DNA of 52,474 bases from Streptomyces aurantiogriseus. Lineage in GTDB: Bacteria > Actinomycetota > Actinomycetes > Streptomycetales > Streptomycetaceae. How positions within the stretch are numbered: the stretch's first letter is position 1; every line of letters starts with the position of its first letter. This document shows, one piece after another, positions 34,545-42,237 of this stretch. The notes beneath the pieces are model-generated. The model searched no databases. It was not told the DNA's origin and worked only from the letters and a program-made list of their open reading frames with translations. The translations under genes were made by a program, and so were the position numbers. The stretch is taken from contig NZ_BMSX01000042.1 in NCBI RefSeq assembly GCF_014649375.1, positions 1-52,474 on the forward strand, written 5' to 3'.

Positions 34545-34629
34545 ACGCACATGCGTGACGTTGACCGCACTTGCCCCTGCTCATGCGATGCCACAGGAGA
34601 CTTCCGGCTCGCATATGCGCCAGTATGAT
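34545..34629 (+). promoter_or_regulatory. modABC promoter with paired CGCAYATGCG sites
   Basis: CGCACATGCG (34546-34555) and the perfect palindrome CGCATATGCG (34610-34619) are nine of ten identical and 64 bp apart. The second lies in the spacer just before a strong -10, TATGAT (34624-34629), where a bound protein would block the polymerase. TTCCGG near 34602 may be the -35. Confidence 0.6.
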
Positions 34630-34688
34630 CTGCGTAGCGGGAGAGGCCGTCGGCCCCTTCCCCGTCGAGGACAGAGGGAGTGCCCGTG

Positions 34689-35513
34689 ATGACCCGTTCC
34701 GCGCGCCGGCCCCGCCGGACCCTGCAGGTGGCGGGGGTCGCCGCGCTGCTGGCCCTGAGCGCCTGCTCCGCGTCCGACGACCAGTCGCCCGCCTCCGCCT
34801 CCGCCTCCGACTCCTCGGGCTCCTCCCCGTCGAAGCTGTCCGGCACGGTGACCGTCTTCGCGGCCGCCTCCCTCAAGGAAAGCTTCACGACGCTGGGCAC
34901 GGAGTTCGAGAAGGCCCACCCCGGCACGAAGGTCACCTTCAACTTCGGCGGCAGCGACACGCTCGCCGCGAGCATCACCGGCGGCGCCCCGGCCGACGTC
35001 TTCGCCGCCGCCAGCGCCAAGACCATGGCGATCGTGACCGACAAGAAGGACAACGCCACCACGCCGGTCACCTTCGTCCGCAACCAGCTGGCGATCGCCA
35101 CCCTGCCGGGCAACCCCGACAAGATCGCCTTGCTCAAGGACCTCACCAAGTCCGGCCTGAAGGTCGTCCTGTGCGACAAGACGGTCCCGTGCGGTGCCGC
35201 CGCCCAGAAGGCCCTCGACGCGAGCGGTCTGAAGCTGACCCCGGTCTCCTACGAGCAGGACGTCAAGAGCGCCCTGACGAAGGTCGAGTTGAAGGAGGCC
35301 GACGCCGCGGTGGTGTACAAGACCGATGTGCGCGCGGCGGGTGACAGGGTGGAGGGCGTGGACTTCCCCGAGTCGGCCGACGCCGTCAACGACTACCCGA
35401 TCGCCCTCCTCAAGGACGCGCCGAACGCCGAGGCGGCCAAGGCCTTCATCGCCCTGGTGCGCTCCGCGGAGGGACAGCAGGTGCTGTCCGAGGCCGGGTT
35501 CCTCAAGCCGTGA
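34689..35513 (+). CDS. modA: ModA molybdate-binding lipoprotein
   Basis: 274 residues. Signal peptide and lipobox LALSACSAS, a Ser-rich linker, then the ModA fold: TVFAAASLKESFTTLGTEFE, FNFGGSDTLAASITGGAPAD, FAAASAKTM, NQLAIATL and AAVVYKTDV. It captures molybdate (or tungstate) outside the membrane. GAGGGAG ends 9 bases before the ATG at 34689; a GTG at 34686 is an equal alternative. The modB start overlaps its stop. Confidence 0.94.
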   Translation: MTRSARRPRRTLQVAGVAALLALSACSASDDQSPASASASDSSGSSPSKLSGTVTVFAAASLKESFTTLGTEFEKAHPGTKVTFNFGGSDTLAASITGGAPADVFAAASAKTMAIVTDKKDNATTPVTFVRNQLAIATLPGNPDKIALLKDLTKSGLKVVLCDKTVPCGAAAQKALDASGLKLTPVSYEQDVKSALTKVELKEADAAVVYKTDVRAAGDRVEGVDFPESADAVNDYPIALLKDAPNAEAAKAFIALVRSAEGQQVLSEAGFLKP

Positions 35514-36409
35514 CCGACCGCGGCCGCGTTCCCCACGCCTCGCCGTCTCCGTCTCCGTCTCGGTCTCCGTCTTCGGGAAAGGCGGCCGGCGGGGACGTCC
35601 TCCGGGGCGGCCCACGGCGGAGTCACGTCCGCACGGGCGTGCCCTTCGCCCTTCTCCTCCCCGCCCTCCTCGGCCTGGCCTTTCTCCTCCTCCCCCTCGT
35701 CGCGCTTCTCGTCCGCGCCCCCTGGCACAGCCTGCCCGAGCAGCTGACGAGCCCTGAGGTGTGGCAGGCGCTCCGCCTGTCCCTGGTCTGCGCCACGGCG
35801 GCGACCGCGCTGAGCCTGGTCATCGGGGTGCCGCTGGCCTGGCTCCTCGCCCGCACGGACTTCCCCGGCCGAGGCCTCGTCCGGGCGCTCGTCACCCTGC
35901 CGCTGGTCCTGCCTCCGGTCGTGGGCGGTGTGGCCCTGCTCCTCGCCCTCGGCCGCAACGGCGTGGTCGGGCAGTGGCTGGACTCCTGGTTCGGCATCAC
36001 CCTCCCCTTCACCACGACCGGTGTGATCCTCGCGGAGACCTTCGTGGCGATGCCGTTCCTCGTCATCAGCGTCGAGGGCACCCTGCGCGCCGCCGACCCG
36101 CGCTACGAGGAGGCGGCCACCACTTTGGGCGCCTCCCGCTTCACCGCGTTCCGCCGGGTGACCCTTCCCCTGATCGCACCGGGCATCGCGGCCGGCGCCG
36201 TGCTGGCCTGGGCCCGCGCCCTCGGTGAGTTCGGCGCGACGATCACCTTCGCGGGCAACTTCCCCGGCCGCACCCAGACGATGCCCCTCGCGGTCTACCT
36301 CGCCCTCCAGAGCGACCCGGAGGCCGCGATCGCCCTCAGCCTGGTCCTGCTCGCCGTCTCGATCGCGGTCCTGGCGGGCCTGCGGGACCGCTGGATGACG
36401 GCGTCATGA
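35510..36409 (+). CDS. modB: ModB molybdate ABC permease
   Basis: 299 residues, GTG start overlapping the modA stop. Residues 10-22 are a SPSPSPSRSPSSG stretch from a slipped TCTCCG hexanucleotide repeat (about 35538-35575), unusual for this family and perhaps variable in length. Five or six membrane helices follow, with the EAA loop RYEEAATTLGASRFTAFRRV. It couples to ModC. Confidence 0.93.
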   Translation: MTDRGRVPHASPSPSPSRSPSSGKAAGGDVLRGGPRRSHVRTGVPFALLLPALLGLAFLLLPLVALLVRAPWHSLPEQLTSPEVWQALRLSLVCATAATALSLVIGVPLAWLLARTDFPGRGLVRALVTLPLVLPPVVGGVALLLALGRNGVVGQWLDSWFGITLPFTTTGVILAETFVAMPFLVISVEGTLRAADPRYEEAATTLGASRFTAFRRVTLPLIAPGIAAGAVLAWARALGEFGATITFAGNFPGRTQTMPLAVYLALQSDPEAAIALSLVLLAVSIAVLAGLRDRWMTAS

Positions 36410-37554
36410 GCAACACCGAGGACGTCATGGACGAGACCGAGGACGTCATGGACGAAACCGAGGACGTCATGGATGAAACCGAGGACGTCATGGACGAAAC
36501 CGAGGACGTCATGGACGAGGGCCTGGACGCCCGTCTCGTCGTCGACCGCGGCCCTTTCCGCCTCGATGTCTCGCTCACCGCCGCGCCCAGCGATGTCGTC
36601 GCCCTCCTCGGGCCCAACGGCGCCGGCAAGACGACGGCCCTGCGCGCCCTGGCCGGCCTCGTCCCGCTCACCGACGGCCATCTCCGGCTGGACGGAAGGG
36701 AGTTGGACCGTACACCACCGGAATCCCGTCCGGTGGGCGTGGTCTTCCAGGACTACCTGCTCTTCCCGCACCTGACCGCCCTGGACAACGTGGCGTTCGG
36801 CCCCCGCTGCCACGGTGCCACCAAGGCGGAGGCCCGCGCCCAGGCCGCCGGGTGGCTGGAGCGCATGGGCCTCGCCGACCACGCCGGAGCCAAGCCCCGC
36901 CGCCTCTCCGGCGGCCAGGCCCAGCGCGTCGCCCTGGCCCGCGCCCTCGCCACCCACCCCCGGCTGCTCCTGCTCGACGAACCACTGGCCGCCCTCGACG
37001 CCCGTACCCGCCTGGAGGTACGCGCCCAACTCCGCCGTCACCTGGCCGACTTCGAGGCGGTCGCCGTCCTCGTCACACACGACCCGCTCGACGCCATGGT
37101 CCTCGCGGACCGCCTGATCGTCGTCGAACACGGTGAAGTCGTCCAGGAAGGCACCCCTTCCGACATCGCCCGCCACCCGCGCACCGACTACATCGCACAG
37201 CTCGTCGGCCTGAACCTGTACCGGGGCCACGCGGACGGCCACACGGTCCGCCTCGACGCGGGCCCCGCCCTCACCACCACGGAACTCCTCTCCGGTCCCG
37301 CCTTCGTGGCGTTCCCCCCGAGTGCGGTCACTCTCCACCGCGAGCGCCCCACCGGCGCCAGCGCCCGCAACCTCTGGCGCTGCGAGGTCGCCGGCCTGGA
37401 GACCCACGGCGACCAGATCCGCGCCGACCTCACCGGCGAACTCCCCCTCGCCGCCGACCTCACCACGGTCGCCGCGGCCGAACTCGACCTGCGCCCGGGC
37501 GCCCCGGTCTGGGCGACGGTCAAGGCGGCACAGACGCACGCATACCCGGCATAG
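36406..37554 (+). CDS. modC: ModC ATPase with acidic repeat leader and TOBE domain
   Basis: 382 residues. The first 38 are five copies of TEDVMDE, absent from usual ModC proteins. The ATPase follows: Walker A GPNGAGKTT, Q-loop VVFQDYLLFPHL, signature RLSGGQAQRVALARAL, Walker B LLLLDEPLAAL and switch VLVTHD. A TOBE domain (CEVAGLETHGDQIRADL) ends it. It powers molybdate import. ATG overlaps the modB stop. Each repeat also offers an in-frame ATG with a GAGGA before it, so shorter forms may be made. Confidence 0.93.
   Translation: MSNTEDVMDETEDVMDETEDVMDETEDVMDETEDVMDEGLDARLVVDRGPFRLDVSLTAAPSDVVALLGPNGAGKTTALRALAGLVPLTDGHLRLDGRELDRTPPESRPVGVVFQDYLLFPHLTALDNVAFGPRCHGATKAEARAQAAGWLERMGLADHAGAKPRRLSGGQAQRVALARALATHPRLLLLDEPLAALDARTRLEVRAQLRRHLADFEAVAVLVTHDPLDAMVLADRLIVVEHGEVVQEGTPSDIARHPRTDYIAQLVGLNLYRGHADGHTVRLDAGPALTTTELLSGPAFVAFPPSAVTLHRERPTGASARNLWRCEVAGLETHGDQIRADLTGELPLAADLTTVAAAELDLRPGAPVWATVKAAQTHAYPA
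36415..36519 (+). repeat. Five-copy 21-bp minisatellite in modC start
   Basis: Five head-to-tail units of ACCGAGGACGTCATGGACGA plus one purine differ by only a few third-position bases, encoding TEDVMDE five times. Units of 21 bp change length without breaking the frame. Each carries GAGGA four bases before an in-frame ATG. Confidence 0.95.
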
Positions 37555-37582
37555 CGGTCATGGGGTCCTACGGTTGTTGCTC

Positions 37583-38002
37583 ATGACCTTGAGCATCCGC
37601 AATCAGCTTCCCGGCACCGTCACCACCGTCACCCCCGGCGAGGTGATGGCCACCGTCGGGGTCCGCCTCACCGGCGGTCAGTCCCTCACCGCGGCGATCA
37701 CCCGGGACGCCGTGACCGAACTCGGCCTCACCCCGGGCTCCTCCGTCCGTGCCCTGGTGAAGTCGACGGAGGTCGCCGTCGCCACCGGCCCGGTCGAGGG
37801 TCTGTCGATCCGCAACCGCATCCCCGGAACGGTCACCGGCATCGTCACCGGCGGCGCGATGGCCTCGGTCGGACTGTCCGTCGACGGCGGCGAGCTGACC
37901 GCCGTCATCACCAAGGACGCCGTCGACGACCTCGCCCTGACGACCGGCTCCCGCGCCGTCGCCCTGATCAAGTCGACCGAGATCTCCCTGGCGACGGCCT
38001 GA
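37583..38002 (+). CDS. Double-Mop molybdate-binding protein (molbindin)
   Basis: 139 residues made of two Mop/TOBE domains, residues 1-68 and 72-139: LSIRNQLPGTVTTVTPGEVM to LVKSTEVAVA, then LSIRNRIPGTVTGIVTGGAM to LIKSTEISLA. Such molbindins store or buffer molybdate in the cytoplasm. TACGGT ends about 8 bp before the ATG, so it may have its own leaderless transcript besides read-through from modC, 28 bp upstream. Confidence 0.9.
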   Translation: MTLSIRNQLPGTVTTVTPGEVMATVGVRLTGGQSLTAAITRDAVTELGLTPGSSVRALVKSTEVAVATGPVEGLSIRNRIPGTVTGIVTGGAMASVGLSVDGGELTAVITKDAVDDLALTTGSRAVALIKSTEISLATA

Positions 38003-38008
38003 GACACC

Positions 38009-38041
38009 GAGGGCTCCCGCCCGAACCGGACAGGAGCCCTC
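38009..38041. terminator. Bidirectional terminator between molbindin and gcvP
   Basis: GAGGGCTCC (38009-38017) pairs perfectly with GGAGCCCTC (38033-38041), in the 51-bp gap between convergent genes. Confidence 0.75.
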
Positions 38042-38053
38042 AGCCGCTGCGCG

Positions 38054-40939
38054 TCAGTCCTCGTACGCGTCCAGCGGCGGGCACGAGCAGACGAGGTTGC
38101 GGTCACCGAAGGCCTGGTCGATCCGGCGCACCGGCGGCCAGTACTTGTCGGCGGCGGACACCCCGGACGGGAAGACGGCCTCCTCCCGCGTGTACGCGTG
38201 CTCCCACTCCCCACCGAGCGCGGCCGCGGTGTGCGGGGCGTGGCGCAGCGGGTTGTCGTCGGCGGGCCACTCGCCGGAGCCGACCTTCTCGATCTCCGCA
38301 CGAATGGCGATCATCGCCTCGCAGAAGCGGTCCAGCTCGGTCAGGTCCTCCGACTCGGTCGGCTCGATCATCAGCGTCCCGGCCACCGGGAACGACATCG
38401 TCGGCGCGTGGAACCCGTAGTCGATGAGCCGCTTGGCGACGTCGTCGACGCTCACGCCGGTCGCCTTGGTCAGCGGCCGCAGATCGATGATGCACTCGTG
38501 CGCGACCAGGCCGCCCGGGCCGGTGTAGAGCACGGGGTAGTGCGGCTCGAGCCGCTTGGCGACGTAGTTGGCCGACAGCACCGCCACCTGCGTGGCCCGC
38601 TTCAGCCCCTCACCGCCCATGAGCCGCACATACGCCCACGAGATCGGCAGGATCCCCGCGGAACCCCACGGCGCCGCCGAGATCGGCCCCACACCGGTCT
38701 CCGGCCCGGCGGCGGGCTGCAGCGGGTGGTTCGGCAGATACGGCGCCAGGTGCGACCGTACGGCCACGGGGCCGACGCCCGGACCACCGCCGCCGTGCGG
38801 GATGCAGAACGTCTTGTGCAGGTTGAGGTGCGAGACGTCACCGCCGAAGTGCCCCGGCTTGGCGAGCCCGACGAGGGCGTTGAGATTGGCACCGTCGACG
38901 TACACCTGCCCACCGGCCTCGTGCACCTGCGCGCAGATCTCGGCGACGTGCTCCTCGAACACGCCGTGCGTCGACGGATACGTGATCATCAGCACCGCCA
39001 GCTCGTCCCGGTGCTTCTCGATCTTCGCCCGCAGATCCTCGACGTCGATCTCGCCGTCCCCGGCGGTGTTCACGACGACGACCTTCATCCCGGCCATCAC
39101 GGCGCTGGCGGCGTTCGTCCCGTGTGCGGACGACGGGATGAGGCACACGGTCCGCTGCTCGTCGCCGTTGGCCCGGTGGTAGCCACGTACGGCGAGCAGA
39201 CCGGCCAGCTCCCCCTGCGACCCGGCGTTCGGCTGCAGCGACACCTTGTCGTAACCGGTGACCTCGGCGAGCCGCTCCTCCAGCTCACGGATGAGGGTGA
39301 GGTAGCCCTCGGCCTGCTCGGCGGGGGCGAAGGGGTGCAGCTGCCCGAACTCGGGCCAGGTGACCGGCTCCATCTCGGTGGTGGCGTTGAGCTTCATGGT
39401 GCAGGAGCCCAGCGGGATCATGCCGCGGTCGAGCGCGTAGTCGCGGTCGGCCAGCTTGCGCAGGTACCGCAGCATCGCGGTCTCGGAACGGTGCTGGTGG
39501 AAGACGGGGTGGGTGAGGATCTCGTCGGAGCGCAGCAGCCCGGCCGGCAGAGCGTCCTCGGCGACGGCGTCGAGCGCCTCGATGTCACCCTCGACCCCGA
39601 AGGCGCTCCAGACGGCACCCACCTGGGCCCGCCCGGTGGTCTCGTCGCAGGCGATCGACACCCGGTCGGCGTCGACGAGGTGCAGGTTGACGCCGTTCTG
39701 CCGCGCGGCGGCGACGACCTCGGCGGCCTTCGCGGGCACGCGGACGGTAAGCGTGTCGAAGTAGGAACCGTGCACCACCTCGACACCACCGGCCGTCAGC
39801 CCCGCGGCCAGGATCGACGCGTACCGATGCGTCCGCCGCGCGATCCCCTGGAGCCCCTCGGGCCCGTGGTAGACGGCGTACATCCCGGCCATGACGGCGA
39901 GCAACACCTGCGCGGTACAGATGTTGCTGGTCGCCTTCTCCCGGCGAATGTGCTGCTCACGTGTCTGCAGTGCCAGCCGGTACGCCTTGTTCCCGTCCGC
40001 GTCGACGGAGACGCCGACGAGCCGCCCGGGCAGGCTGCGCGCGAACTTCTCGCGGACGGCCATGTAACCGGCGTGCGGCCCACCGAAGCCCATCGGCACA
40101 CCGAACCGCTGCGTCGTCCCGACCGCGATGTCCGCCCCCAGCTCCCCGGGCGAGGTCAGCAGCGTCAGCGCGAGCAGATCGGCGGCCACAGTGACGAGTG
40201 CCCCCAGCTCATGGGCCTGCTCGATGACCGGCTTGATGTCGCGTACGGCCCCGGAGGCCCCCGGGTACTGGATCAGTACGCCATTGATCTCCCGCGCGGC
40301 GATCTCGGCCGGAATGCCCTCGCTGAGGTCGGCGACGACCACCTCGGCACCGGTCGGCTCGGCGCGGGTCTCGATCACGGCGATGGTCTGCGGCAACGCG
40401 TCCGCGTCGACCAGGAACAGACCCTTCTTGTTCTTGCCCATGCGCCGGGACAGCGCCATCGCCTCGGCGGCGGCCGTGCCCTCGTCGAGCAGCGAGGCAC
40501 CCGAGGTCGGCAGCCCGGTGAGGTCGGCGACCATCGTCTGGAAGTTCAGCAGCGCCTCGAGCCGCCCCTGCGAGATCTCCGGCTGGTACGGCGTGTAGGC
40601 CGTGTACCAGGCCGGGTTCTCCATGACGTTCCGCAGGATGACGGGCGGCGTGAACGTGCCGTAGTACCCGAGCCCGATCATGGAGTCGAGGACCTGGTTA
40701 CGGTCGGCCAGGGACCGCAGCTCGGCGAGCACCTCGGCCTCGGTGCGCGCACCCGGCAGATCCAGCGCGTCGGCGTTCTTGATCACATCCGGCACGGCGG
40801 CGCTGGTGAGCTCGTCCAGCGAGCCGTACCCGACCTGCGCGAGCATCTTGGCCCGCGCCTCCAGGTCGGGCCCGATGTGGCGCTGCTCGAAGGGGATTCC
40901 CTGTTCGAGGTCGGAGAGCGGAATGCGATGGGCGGTCAT
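38054..40939 (-). CDS. gcvP: Glycine dehydrogenase (decarboxylating), GcvP
   Basis: 961 residues, the single-chain P protein of the glycine cleavage system. It takes CO2 off glycine using PLP and passes the aminomethyl group to lipoyl-GcvH. Marks: FEQRHIGPD at the start, YTPYQPEISQGRLEALLNFQ, PLGSCTMKLNATTEM, HLNLHKTFCIPHGGGGPG (PLP lysine in HKTF) and the C-terminal EPTESEDLTELDRFCEAM. AGGAGG precedes the ATG at 40939. A tandem glycine riboswitch lies in its leader; gcvT and gcvH are not in the window. Confidence 0.96.
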   Translation of the reverse strand: MTAHRIPLSDLEQGIPFEQRHIGPDLEARAKMLAQVGYGSLDELTSAAVPDVIKNADALDLPGARTEAEVLAELRSLADRNQVLDSMIGLGYYGTFTPPVILRNVMENPAWYTAYTPYQPEISQGRLEALLNFQTMVADLTGLPTSGASLLDEGTAAAEAMALSRRMGKNKKGLFLVDADALPQTIAVIETRAEPTGAEVVVADLSEGIPAEIAAREINGVLIQYPGASGAVRDIKPVIEQAHELGALVTVAADLLALTLLTSPGELGADIAVGTTQRFGVPMGFGGPHAGYMAVREKFARSLPGRLVGVSVDADGNKAYRLALQTREQHIRREKATSNICTAQVLLAVMAGMYAVYHGPEGLQGIARRTHRYASILAAGLTAGGVEVVHGSYFDTLTVRVPAKAAEVVAAARQNGVNLHLVDADRVSIACDETTGRAQVGAVWSAFGVEGDIEALDAVAEDALPAGLLRSDEILTHPVFHQHRSETAMLRYLRKLADRDYALDRGMIPLGSCTMKLNATTEMEPVTWPEFGQLHPFAPAEQAEGYLTLIRELEERLAEVTGYDKVSLQPNAGSQGELAGLLAVRGYHRANGDEQRTVCLIPSSAHGTNAASAVMAGMKVVVVNTAGDGEIDVEDLRAKIEKHRDELAVLMITYPSTHGVFEEHVAEICAQVHEAGGQVYVDGANLNALVGLAKPGHFGGDVSHLNLHKTFCIPHGGGGPGVGPVAVRSHLAPYLPNHPLQPAAGPETGVGPISAAPWGSAGILPISWAYVRLMGGEGLKRATQVAVLSANYVAKRLEPHYPVLYTGPGGLVAHECIIDLRPLTKATGVSVDDVAKRLIDYGFHAPTMSFPVAGTLMIEPTESEDLTELDRFCEAMIAIRAEIEKVGSGEWPADDNPLRHAPHTAAALGGEWEHAYTREEAVFPSGVSAADKYWPPVRRIDQAFGDRNLVCSCPPLDAYED

Positions 40940-41002
40940 TGCGGAGGCCTCCTGGTCTGACGCGACCTTCGAGGGGCACCACGGCACGGGTACCCGGACG
41001 GC

Positions 41003-41206
41003 CTCCCCCTCTGTCATCTCAACCTGAGAGCTTCACCGGCCGCCCGAGGGAGCCCGGCTTTCACCGTCGGTGAGAGCGGAAGCCGTCGACACCCGCCCTG
41101 CTTTCCAGAGTGACCTCGTCCGTGCGGTACGTGAGCCTGAGAGATTCCGGGGAGGATTTGCTCCTTCGGCGCCTCCGGATATCTCCGGAGGACTCTCCCG
41201 CACGGG
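41003..41206 (-). promoter_or_regulatory. Tandem glycine riboswitch in gcvP leader
   Basis: On the minus strand aptamer 1 runs from GGGAGAGTCCTCCGGA through GCCGAAGGAGCAA and AATCTCTCAGGC to CTCTGGAAAGC (about 41206-41100). Aptamer 2 follows, with CGCTCTCACCGACGGTGAAA and GAAGCTCTCAGG (about 41085-41003). These are the conserved core segments of the glycine riboswitch, with the second aptamer shorter and less canonical. It probably switches gcvP on when glycine is high. Confidence 0.92.
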
Positions 41207-41324
41207 GTCAGCAGCCGCTTGCCAGCGTACCAGCGAGGTCGACACCCGGTCCCTCGAGTGGCCACGCTCCCCAATGTGCTCTTTTGTAGTGCTTACGGAT
41301 GAGTTGCGACCACATGGAGGGCCC

Positions 41325-41696
41325 GTGCAGACGGACATCGATCCGCGCAACCTGATCGGCCGCAAGGCGTTCGACCGCAACGGCATCAAGATCGGCACGA
41401 TCGACGAGGTCTACCTCGACGACGCGACCGGAGTGCCGGAGTGGGCGGCCATACGGACCGGCCTGTTCTCCCGGGACGCCTTCGTCCCCCTGGAGCCCAG
41501 CGAACTGGTCGATGGCACGCTGCACGTCCCCTTCGACCGCGCCCTGATCAAGGACGCCCCGGACTTCGGCGTGGGCCGCCACCTCTCCCCGGAGCAGGAA
41601 CTCCAGCTCTACCACCACTACGGCCTCGACCTCGGCGCCCCTCCCCCGCTCCCGGACCATGACTTCGGCAGGATGGCCGGCACGGACGAGCCCTGA
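41325..41696 (+). CDS. PRC-barrel domain protein
   Basis: 123 residues. A PRC-barrel fills residues 1-75 (NLIGRKAFDRNGIKIGTIDE, VYLDDATGVPEWAAIRTGLF, FVPLEPSELVDGTLHVPFDR). A short tail with LSPEQELQLYHHYGLDL follows. Proteins of this kind bind RNA or protein partners; the role in Streptomyces is unknown. GTG at 41325 has GGAGG five bases upstream. It is divergent from gcvP and ends 5 bp before the next, convergent gene. Confidence 0.85.
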   Translation: MQTDIDPRNLIGRKAFDRNGIKIGTIDEVYLDDATGVPEWAAIRTGLFSRDAFVPLEPSELVDGTLHVPFDRALIKDAPDFGVGRHLSPEQELQLYHHYGLDLGAPPPLPDHDFGRMAGTDEP

Positions 41697-41701
41697 CCCG
41701 G

Positions 41702-42163
41702 TCAGGAACAGGCCCGTATCAGTCCGGCGAGCATCCCGGCGGGGTCATACAGAAGCCGGGCTCCGTCCGTGACGACCTGGCGTGTGCCTGCGTCCAGAGG
41801 GTCCGTCCGAGCCCAGTCGGCCGGACCGATGCCCACCTCGATCTCCAGCCCGGAGGCGGTGACATGCCGCCATTCGGTGACGGGCCCCCACGCATGGACA
41901 CGCACCACCTCGCCCAGGGCGAGCTCGCGCACCCATGCGTCGTCCTCGGCGTACCGCGACGGCTCCGTCGTGAGCAACACGAGATCGACGTCGGAGTCCG
42001 GGCGCGCGGCCCCACGCGCATACGACCCGACGAGGAGCAGTCCTGCGACGTCACTCCTGTTCCTGGCCCAGCGAGTGACCCGATCGACGACCTCCCGCAC
42101 CTCGGCCTCCCGCTCCACGGACACCCCGCCCGCGCCCGCGGACTGGTTCCCCCGCAGTTTCAT
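41702..42163 (-). CDS. Nucleotidyltransferase domain protein (MNT/KNTase-like)
   Basis: 153 residues. The pol-beta-type motif GLLLVGSYARGAARPDSDVD gives G-S...DxD metal ligands, and a third acidic strand is probably in GLEIEVGI. AAGGGGGAAC stands before the ATG. No HEPN partner gene lies beside it, so it does not look like a MNT-HEPN toxin pair; the substrate is unknown. Confidence 0.85.
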   Translation of the reverse strand: MKLRGNQSAGAGGVSVEREAEVREVVDRVTRWARNRSDVAGLLLVGSYARGAARPDSDVDLVLLTTEPSRYAEDDAWVRELALGEVVRVHAWGPVTEWRHVTASGLEIEVGIGPADWARTDPLDAGTRQVVTDGARLLYDPAGMLAGLIRACS

Positions 42164-42237
42164 GCCGTTCCCCCTTCAGCTCAGGCGCCGCCTCGCTCGA
42201 CACCTTCATCCACTTCACTCTCTGTAACGGATCAGCT

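Noticed and set aside
38198..40960. 920-codon plus-strand frame
   Set aside because: Antisense shadow of gcvP.
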